Below, piece after piece: positions 59,848 through 64,000 of a DNA stretch of 64,000 bases. The notes beneath the pieces were generated by a model. That model had not been told where the DNA came from, made no database searches, and worked only from the letters and a program-made list of their open reading frames with translations. This DNA comes from Enchytraeus crypticus (Eukaryota; Annelida; Clitellata; Enchytraeida; Enchytraeidae), in assembly GCA_905160935.1 (NCBI GenBank), contig CAJHZI010000437.1:1-64000 (forward strand), in the 5' to 3' direction. Numbering within the stretch: position 1 is the stretch's first letter; each line of letters opens with the position of its first letter. A program made the position numbers and the translations under genes.

Positions 59848-61398
59848 TAGTATCTATTATGGGCCCCTAGCAGGGGAATGCATCTCAGAAAAATGAGAGC
59901 TATAGGGGAACAGATTTCCCCTAGCTCTCACGGAGTTCCCCTGTTTCCCTTCCACTTTAACCACTGCTAAAGGCTTACCGCATCAGTGCACTAACATTTC
60001 ATGGTAAGTCGCTGTGAAGATTGCTGGTGATAAAAACGAAAGGAGGAATGTTGCCGCCCTATGTTCTGTACAGAACTCAATGAACTGATGATGATGATGA
60101 AGTGCTAACCGCAGTTGGTCACTCAATGCTTGCGCTCCTACTTTATCTCTAATGGAAAAAGCCGTAAAGAAGATGTTAAAGTCAGTTGCACGTCTCAAGT
60201 GCTCTATCAGTGACAGGGGAGCCCTGGTTTTGAAGCCGTACATTCTGATGCGCGGTCAGGTGTCGTACCGATATCGCACTTTCTACATCCTAATATGTTT
60301 ACTTTTAAAGTATTTTGTTTTGCTATTTACCACTTTATTTTGCTTTACAAAAATTTTATAAGGTTTTCGCTACACAAAAGTATAGACTTTTAATTATAAT
60401 TTATATTTCTAAAGTTCAACGGCGGTATTGCATTGTGCTTCTGATTTAGTTTTGATGACGAGGTTTCTGTTCACAGGGTAACGGTTACTACAGAGCAAAG
60501 TTTGATGTTCCTGAAGAAGGCTATTTGGCTTTCTACATCAAGGTAAGACGTACAAGCAAAGCGTATTAGCTTTTACATAACAAATCAATTAAACTTGAGA
60601 AAATGATTACAATAAAGGAGACACATTAGCCGTATGGGGGGCGAAATTTTATTTTACAAATATGGTATGTAAAATCTTTGTCAAGCCCAAAATATAAATC
60701 GCAGTCTACGTTTTTTGTTGTTTGTTTCAGGTAGTCTATGAGGTTATTTATGAATCATAGACTGCAGGATTATTGCAGTCTATGTTTATTAATGTTTGTT
60801 TCAGGTAGTCTATGTCTATATTGCAGGTTATTTAGGTTGTCTATAAGGTTATTTATGATTCATAGACTGCAGGACTATTGCAGTCTATGTTTTTTGTTGT
60901 TTGTTTCAGGTAGTCTATGAGGTTATTTATGAATTATAGACTGCAGGACTATTGCAGTCTATGTTTATTAATGTTTGTTTCAGGTTGTCTATAAGGTTAT
61001 TTATGATTCATAGACTGCAGGACTATTGCAGTCTATGTTTTTTGTTGTTTGTTTCAGGTAGTCTATGAGGTTATTTATGAATTATAGACTGCAGGACTAT
61101 TGCAGTCTATGTTTATTAATGTTTGTTTCAGGTTGTCTATAAGGTTATTTATGATTCATAGACTGCAGGACTATTGCAGTCTATGTTTTTTGTTGTTTGT
61201 TTCAGGTGGTCTATGAGGTTATTTATGATTTATGGACTGCAGGACTATTGCAGTCTATGTTTTTGTTGTTTGTTTCAGGTGGTCTATGAGGGACCAGAGG
61301 GCAGAGACTACTACTCCACTACTGAGGTCGCCATCATTCCTGACAACTTCCCTCACGAGGATTGCTACGGCGAGACCTGCTTCGGTCGTCTCGTCTAG
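49334..61398 (+). CDS. Secreted AprA / PhoPQ-activated pathogenicity-related-like protein, 15 exons
   Basis: Exons: 49334-49405, 50182-50317, 50571-50685, 51027-51138, 53219-53338, 54169-54261, 55235-55324, 55562-55691, 56629-56746, 57461-57557, 58301-58339, 59088-59176, 59574-59655, 60477-60542, 61279-61398; 492 residues, all phases compatible. A signal peptide (MFQIICTLLVLGLAVTDG) leads to a PF10142-type alpha/beta-hydrolase fold. The nucleophile elbow is AGQSKRGWTTW (S215), with candidate acid D307 (GASDEFF) and His336 (ENSGHEVQ). Family members include Dictyostelium AprA, a secreted proliferation repressor, and bacterial proteins; the reaction is unknown, so secreted hydrolase-like is the safe description. 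Exon 2 has a tandem NAGNAG acceptor (50181/50184). Exon 1 (GTTAGC) and exon 3 (GTTTAA) donors and the exon 13 acceptor (gttgaaggag) are weak. Five exon edges have tandem extra copies. Confidence 0.88.
49750..50060 (+). repeat. Two upstream copies of the AprA exon 2 start, separated by SINE-B sequence
   Basis: True boundary: CACCTTGCAGCAG then ACGATGCGAGGTCCTCTA at 50173-50203. Copy at 50030-50060: TCGCCTTGTAGCAG then ACGATGAGGGGTCCTCTA. Copy at about 49752-49780: GTATCGATGAGGGGTCCTC without a clear acceptor. Each copy runs into TCTCAAT and SINE-B (ACGTCATGAAGTTTTAAA), so exon start plus SINE were duplicated together. Confidence 0.8.
49783..50000 (+). mobile_element. SINE-B family copy
   Basis: Near full length: ACGTAGGGGTAACGTCATGA, TCGTGGGTTCAAATCACAGC, GATAGATATCGACATAGTTG, CACTATAATGC. 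In AprA-like intron 1. Confidence 0.7.
50061..50150 (+). mobile_element. SINE-B copy with internal deletion
   Basis: Begins as AACATCATGAAGTTTTAAAT and jumps to CTTAGTTGATCACTTCACTG; the middle of the element is missing. Confidence 0.6.
50326..50381 (+). repeat. Copy of the AprA exon 2 end with its donor
   Basis: The last 50 or so bases of exon 2 and the GTAAGACA donor are repeated 56 bp downstream with almost no change. Use of the distal donor (50374) would add 56 bases and meet a TGA, so it would be non-productive. Confidence 0.85.
50395..50450 (-). repeat. Dispersed repeat family F, copy
   Basis: CAATCAATAAGAATTTAAAA, TCCGGTTCCTCGCCATAAGG, CAATGTCAGG. Same orientation as 2183. Confidence 0.45.
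50478..50570 (+). repeat. Degenerate copy of the AprA exon 3 start plus (TTGA)n
   Basis: CATAGACACTTTATTCGTAT, GGTGGAACTTCGTTACCATT resembles the true exon 3 start (GCAG, AGACACTTCTCGACAG, ATACGTATGGTGGCACTTTG). It is followed by a TTGATTGATT array that runs to the true acceptor at 50570. Confidence 0.75.
50740..50865 (-). repeat. Family C repeat copy with (CAA)n tail
   Basis: ACAACAACAACAACTTCAGT, then TTTTGTCAATGACAAAATC and AGTGCAAAACAAAATCCAGA. Diverged reverse copy just after exon 3. Confidence 0.5.
51215..51300 (+). repeat. Dispersed repeat family D, copy
   Basis: CATACCAACGTCTAAAAGGG, CATTCGGTTGGTGAGCG, AATTGCTACAAAAACTAAAA, CGAATGGAAAAGTC. Confidence 0.5.
51375..53004 (-). mobile_element. 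Non-LTR retrotransposon (LINE), 5'-truncated, antisense in AprA-like intron 4
   Basis: Covers the reverse-transcriptase frame at 52780-51389 plus upstream sequence reading WREYVEELYDKAGKP in a broken frame (about 52955-52910), then GRDEIPAEFL interrupted by a stop. No endonuclease domain remains. The element is bounded on both sides by TTCTA pentanucleotide arrays (51318-51365 and 53005-53210), so it probably inserted into, or replicated with, that repeat. Its 3' end (CTCTTAGTGCACTGCC in plus) is shared with about nine truncated copies in the window. Confidence 0.8.
51389..52780 (-). CDS. Reverse transcriptase of a non-LTR retrotransposon
   Basis: 463-codon frame starting inside the RT domain. 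Visible RT blocks: IPIPKK...DYRTISLIPHASKILLKI, QFGFRKGCGTREAI, CFVDFEKAFDRIDW, GVRQGCSISPLLFNIY and the catalytic box FADDQ. The C-terminal region has YLGHTI, YGCETWTL, WRRMERISWTQKVTNEEVL and RKKRWIGHILRGEGLL, ending EREEWR-like. It would reverse-transcribe its own RNA by target priming. It lacks the N-terminal endonuclease, and the frame before it is disrupted, so this copy is dead even though the remaining frame is open. The I/Jockey-like assignment is by resemblance only. Confidence 0.85.
   Translation of the reverse strand: MKMLEEETLKKLMEVCMEVYSTGIWPDDFTKSVMIPIPKKANAVECSDYRTISLIPHASKILLKIVNNRIQSKAEMILSKTQFGFRKGCGTREAIGVMRVLCERSLEYGNDVFVCFVDFEKAFDRIDWITMMNILKRIGIDWRDRRLILNLYMNQRAVIKIQQEYSEEGEIGRGVRQGCSISPLLFNIYAEAMMEEAMEYLEEGIKVGGNLLQDVRFADDQGMVAGSEIGLQKIMDRLNDTALRYGMKITIKKTKVMRVSNNKGEVNITINGTKLKQVRSFKYLGHTITDDGKCETEICSRIAQAKAAFGSRKELLTKSLKKDTKIKIVKTLVWTTLLYGCETWTLRKEDIRKLEALEMWIWRRMERISWTQKVTNEEVLERVGTDRQLINVLRNRKKRWIGHILRGEGLLKEVIEGRMEGKRGTGRPRLGMLDDLKTHSYVEMKRKAEDREEWRLYVPWTCQ
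53005..53210. repeat. (TTCTA)n microsatellite before AprA exon 5
   Basis: TTCTATTCTATTCAATT array. It ends ctccacag at the exon 5 acceptor (53218), so it also serves as the pyrimidine-rich tract. Confidence 0.85.
53366..53500. repeat. (TA)n microsatellite
   Basis: TA arrays shortly after the exon 5 donor. Confidence 0.9.
53852..53922 (+). tRNA. tRNA-Asp (anticodon GTC)
   Basis: TCCTCGGTAGTATAGTGG, then CCTGTCACG with anticodon GTC at 53885-53887, and B box GGTTCAATTCC. The acceptor stem TCCTCGG/TCGGGGA closes with a G-U and a U-G pair. Compared with the usual animal tRNA-Asp the variable region is one base short and the anticodon stem has a C-A mismatch at its outer pair. A T8 run at about 53930 is a pol III terminator. 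It lies sense in intron 5 of the AprA-like gene. It could be functional or a young pseudogene. Confidence 0.8.
53938..54125 (+). repeat. Two adjacent family C copies
   Basis: First: GCTCGCCGGCTTGATG, GTCGATGTTGTCATTGATGA, TAGCACTCTAATTGTTG. Second at about 54045: ATCGGATTGGATTCGG, TTCAATGTTGTCATGGACGA, AGCACTCTACG and a TTGTTGTTG tail. The first starts directly at the tRNA terminator. Confidence 0.6.
54295..54420 (+). mobile_element. SINE-A family copy
   Basis: TGGCTGGAGCCAGTGGCGAA, ACCGCGGATCAGTATGTGCG, TTAAATCCTGGGCTC, GAAACTGACGTTAACATTAG. In AprA-like intron 6. Confidence 0.7.
55082..55178 (+). mobile_element. SINE-A copy, 5'-truncated
   Basis: GGATCAGTATGTGCGGGTTC, AAATCCTGGCCTCGCC, ACTGACGTTAACCTTAGC. 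Confidence 0.65.
55328..55452. repeat. (ATACA)n pentanucleotide array
   Basis: ACAATACAATACGATACAAT units, starting a few bases after the exon 7 donor. Confidence 0.85.
55455..55561 (+). repeat. Upstream copy of the AprA exon 8 acceptor and start, with (TTGA)n
   Basis: GATTGATTGACAG then AACTTCCACCACTACTACAA at 55480-55511 duplicates the true boundary at 55550-55581 (AACTTTCACCACTACTTCAA), 70 bp apart. Both have the same TTGATTGACAG acceptor context. The copied frame reaches TGA after 16 codons. Confidence 0.88.
55740..55912. repeat. (TA)n and (GA)n microsatellites
   Basis: TA arrays to about 55861 and then a GA array, ending at a SINE-A copy. Confidence 0.9.
55913..56016 (-). mobile_element. 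SINE-A copy (diverged)
   Basis: Reverse: GGTGTTAACGTCGGTTTCAC, CTCGAAAGCGATATCAGTGA, CGGATATTTTACCGACATCG. The B box is eroded. Confidence 0.55.
56337..56428. repeat. 18-bp tandem repeat
   Basis: About five copies of CTGCCTGTACCTGTACTG, in AprA-like intron 8. Confidence 0.85.
56430..56497. repeat. Perfect-looking hairpin at a SINE-A head
   Basis: CGAATATCTTACGGATAT, ATCCACTGG faces CCAGTGGAGATATCCGTAAG, ATATTCG around a short ATGGCTGGAG loop, about 27 bp per arm with a single mismatch or so. It is made from the SINE-A head and an inverted copy of it. Confidence 0.75.
56467..56598 (+). mobile_element. SINE-A family copy
   Basis: GGCTGGAGCCAGTGGAGATA, GCGGATCAGTATGTGCGGGG, TTCAAATATTGTC, GAAACTGACGTTAACACCAG. 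Confidence 0.65.
57050..57155 (+). mobile_element. LINE 3' end fragment (sense)
   Basis: GATCCACTCGTATGTGGACA, TGAAGAGGAAAACGGAAGAT, TAACTTGCCAGTAGTCGGTG, followed by GA repeats. Confidence 0.65.
57568..57850. repeat. 28-bp tandem repeat directly after the AprA exon 10 donor
   Basis: About ten copies of CACATCACACATTATCTACA plus CATCATTT, beginning within about 15 bases of the GTCAGC donor at 57558. The long histidine/threonine frames are artefacts of this repeat. Confidence 0.9.
59231..59445 (+). pseudogene. LINE ORF2 tail fragment
   Basis: Encodes FRWGICDSPLCDCGQ, then NMKHIVAECPL, SCPTSKASIWINAYAK and a stop. It is the same reverse-transcriptase tail as the minus-strand remnant at 14346-14940, in frame here. 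5'-truncated and without an RT core; in AprA-like intron 12. Confidence 0.75.
59789..59850. repeat. (CT)n microsatellite
   Basis: Pure CT array of about 50 bp in AprA-like intron 13. Confidence 0.95.
60176..60285 (-). mobile_element. SINE-A copy (diverged)
   Basis: Keeps reverse traces TTAAAGTCAGTTGCA, TATCAGTGACAGGGGAGCC, TTTTGAAGCCGTACATTCTG and CCGATATCGC. Confidence 0.45.
60715..61278 (+). repeat. Eight-copy array of the last AprA exon acceptor
   Basis: TTTGTTTCAG followed by GTAGTCTATGAGG-like or GTTGTCTATAAGG-like sequence occurs with AGs at 60730, 60804, 60909, 60983, 61057, 61131 and 61205, before the true acceptor at 61278. The period is about 74 bp, with two alternating variants giving a 148-bp higher-order unit. 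Every unit also has CATAGACTGCAGGACTATTG, CAGTCTATG, an imperfect hairpin just upstream of the pyrimidine tract. Decoy frames read VVYEVIYE or similar, then a stop. Confidence 0.9.
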
Positions 61399-61830
61399 AC
61401 ACAGCTCTATCTAAACTTATAATTATCGTTTCTTATATTTTAAATAGTTAATTTATTATGAGCCTATTTAGGCCTACAACAACAGTAATAATATCAAGAG
61501 TATTTTGTATTAACAAATATAGGTCTATAGTAATAAGTTAAATCAATATTATTACTAATTAAAAATATAAAGAACTGCATGAAGTCTTAACTTACTATAT
61601 GAAATTCTTGCAAAGTATATGCCTATATATCTTTAGTTTTCTAAATTTAATCGCCAGTAATAATAAATAGCGAAATTGAAAGATTTCGTTTAACAATAAG
61701 AATTCTTTGAGGCTTCGATCATGCTAGAGTAGCCTAACTCGATCTAGGCCATAACAAAACATTTTTCTCGTTGTAGGCCTATAGGTTTAACATTACACCA
61801 TTCGTTAATTGTTCAAAGCCTGTGAAAATG
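61399..61830. other. AprA-like gene 3' region
   Basis: AT-rich. It probably holds the 3' untranslated region; no clear AATAAA close to the stop was picked out. No other feature. Confidence 0.4.
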
Positions 61831-61831
61831 T

Positions 61832-63136
61832 TCAACTTGTCGCGAACAGCCTTGCTGCCTGTTCGTCCTCGAGCGGTTGTCTACTTCTGTACTCGCCCTC
61901 CGGCCGGCAGTGCTTCGAGACGGCAGCTTTTTCGTCGAATGCTTTACTAAGGGTAAAGCTTGTCAGGAGGAACCGAGTTGCTGCGTCTTCAGATGATACT
62001 TCTTTCCCGGTATCATCCGTCTCGATAGGCCTTTCTCGTTCATTTCTGACTGAGTAGGCCAAGGTCCGACCCCCCTTACCTACTTCGTTATTGGGTTCTC
62101 GGGAACCCGGTGCACAGCGTCGACGCTTGCCCGAGTCGGGAGTAGAAGCGTACTCCACGTCTTCTACGTATTTAGACGATGACGGTCGTGTTTCTGCCAT
62201 GCTCCCTTGGTAGATTCTATCCCGTGATAATTGTGGTGCTCGGGGCGAAGTGATATGGTGACCCGAACCGGTAGTGGAAGCGTCTGCGTTATCTTGGGCG
62301 ATCACGGTTTGATTTTCTACCCTGCTTCCTGGTTTTACAAACTGGTATAGTAGATAATTATATGATTGGTTGTTTTAACTACGACGAACTTTATCTTCTT
62401 TTACCCTATTTAAAAATTCCCTATATCTCAATTTTTAGACTTATTATCCCCTATCTCTTTTCCTATATTGGTCTTTCCGTAGTTTCTACTCTCGCCTTTG
62501 CTGAAGATAGTATAGTTGGCTTTCCGTGTAGTCGATGATAAATTCGTTGATAGTCAACTGGTAATTGGTAACCCTACTCCCGCCTGCAGAGACACACTCG
62601 ACCCAGGCGCTTAGCAAATACCCGCAGAGACGGACTCGACCCAGGCAATGCCGTTGTTAGCCTCCTCGCCTGCAGAGACACACTCGACCCAGGCGCTTAG
62701 CAAATACCCGCAGAGACGAACTCGACCCGAGTATTGCCGTGGACTACCAGCCTCTTACCTGGGCCTATCCAGGGGGACACCGAACTCTCTTGCCTCCAAT
62801 TAGCCTTCGCGGCTTGGGAAACTAGTCAACCTGAGGGGCTACGAGCCTAGACTAACAAGCGAGCTTGAAAGCTTTCGGCTAGACGAAGACCAGATTTCTG
62901 TATACTAATCGTACTTTTGCATTGGGATTGGGATAATACGTACTATCCTCCCTCGGTTCCCAGTACTTTCGCGTAGAAGGTTCTGGCCTCCCTGAGTAAC
63001 TGCGCAGACGAACCACGCAGCACCCAATAATCTGATTTTCTATGTATCGACGGCCGCTTAATATACTACGCGAGCGATCGACTTCAGCCAACCACAACAT
63101 TTCTCGCTTAGTCGATTTACGCGCCAGCTGCGTCAC
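61832..63136 (-). other. Relatively GC-rich block with two unassigned open frames
   Basis: Base composition shifts upward compared with the rest of the window. A 157-codon frame (62305-61832) is polar, rich in S, R, E and D, with no recognised motif. An 85-codon frame (63136-62879) starts MTQLARKSTKREMLWLAEVD and is also unrecognised. Between them are tandem repeats (62580-62735). A degenerate retroelement (gag-like or 5' region) is one possible source, but nothing diagnostic such as a zinc knuckle, RT or integrase is present. Confidence 0.35.
62580..62735. repeat. CGCAGAGAC-CTCGACCCAGG tandem repeat
   Basis: GCAGAGACACACTCGACCCA, then GGCGCTTAGCAAATACCCGC and GAGACGGACTCGACCC, are present as two long units (62582 and about 62669) with nested half-units. 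Confidence 0.85.
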
Positions 63137-63333
63137 TTTGGAAATACCCAGCGTAATAATCTAGCTATGCCTACTTACAACTTCGGCTTATATCATCTAT
63201 TATAAATCTTTGGAAAAACCCTACGTCACTTTAATATTTATAAATAACAGCTGTATAATATTTGCTTTCGATCTATAATATATATTTCTTAATATATAAA
63301 TTGTGAACAAGGCGTGTTCATTACATCCATATT

Positions 63334-63425
63334 TAGCCTTCGAACCCACGAGCGTTCAATTCACCCCAGGATCTGTCATTAAAAATTTAATGACGTTACC
63401 CCTACGCTATTAAGACATTCAAAAA
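63334..63425 (-). mobile_element. SINE-B fragment
   Basis: CCTTCGAACCCACGAGCGTT, CAATTCACCCCAGGATCTGT, GACGTTACCCCTACGCTATT, AAGACATTC. B-box half only. Confidence 0.6.
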
Positions 63426-64000
63426 ATTAGAAACAATAACCATATGCTATTTTTGTCTCGACTAATTTCAATTTCTAAGTAAAGGGCTAAGAATCTGTTG
63501 ACTCTGCATATGGAGTCGACGTCCAACATGGGATCCATTGCAAGCTAATACAGAATTCTTAGTTTAACTATTGAAAGTTATATTAAGTCCGAAAACTGAA
63601 GAAATCCGCAACTTGAGAGCGAACTATTTTTAACTTAAATGTTGCAAACGAACTATAACAGATAGACATACATGTACAATCAGCTGCAAGTAAATACAAA
63701 GTGAACAAAACCATTGAAAGTAAATCATACAATAGGTGCCTAAAAGTGAAGCAAAAAATAATGAATGATGCAATGAAAGTAAAACAAACCCGATACTATT
63801 CAATCGAACCCTATAGTGAGAGCATTGCTCTATCTAGCTAGTCGCCGAGAAGGTATCCATGGGATAGTTGATAATACATGTAGTATTGTTCAACTAATTT
63901 CACGGATATGCCTACAAAATACACGTACGTAGATCTACATGCACAGGTTAGATGACCGAATGCAAAACATGCTTGAACGAGACAGTATACATTATGGTAC

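Noticed and set aside
49334-61398. Bacterial contamination or transfer, because PF10142 proteins are common in bacteria
   Set aside because: The gene has 14 phase-consistent introns containing the same SINEs as neighbouring genes, and the family is known in animals and Dictyostelium.

Overview
The window is AT-rich, intron-rich nuclear DNA from an invertebrate animal. The case for an animal rests on the gene set: a p53-family transcription factor, a TNF-receptor-like protein, a DEG/ENaC channel, an SRSF4/5/6-type SR protein and the spliceosome factor YJU2. The abundant tRNA-derived SINEs, non-LTR retrotransposon remnants and long microsatellites also fit. The phylum cannot be fixed from sequence alone; a marine or early-branching lineage is possible, but that is a guess.

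Layout. 1-3790: repeats. 3791-9442 (+): a four-exon gene for a signal peptide, one BCMA/TACI-type cysteine-rich domain, a transmembrane helix and a short tail. 9700-15400: AT-rich intergenic DNA with microsatellites, LINE tails and a hAT-like MITE. 15436-17438 (+): two-exon p53. 21238-26593 (-): seven-exon YJU2. 27249-29132: a complex foldback repeat. 30150-36740 (+): SR protein gene with four related C/D-box snoRNAs, each in a different intron. 41029-43500 (-): two-exon DEG/ENaC channel. 45039-46700 (+): intronless GT11 fucosyltransferase. 49334-61398 (+): 15-exon secreted AprA/PhoPQ-related protein, whose introns hold an antisense LINE, a tRNA-Asp gene and many SINEs. 61830-63140: relatively GC-rich DNA with two unassigned open frames.

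I assembled all six protein-coding genes by hand from GT/AG sites with compatible phases. Every join keeps one open frame from ATG to stop, which is strong internal support. The genes are independent single loci. The one clear host-guest arrangement is the SR gene carrying snoRNAs, two classes of RNA-processing function in one transcript.

The most unusual pattern is repeated copying of exon edges. In YJU2 and the AprA-like gene, short segments containing a splice site plus the adjoining exon end occur in tandem beside the true site, usually with a microsatellite, in at least eight places. One acceptor has seven decoy copies upstream. Every decoy I translated runs quickly into a stop, so their use would give non-productive transcripts. 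Many true acceptors are also preceded by TTGA, TTG or TTCTA arrays that may act as branchpoint or pyrimidine tracts.
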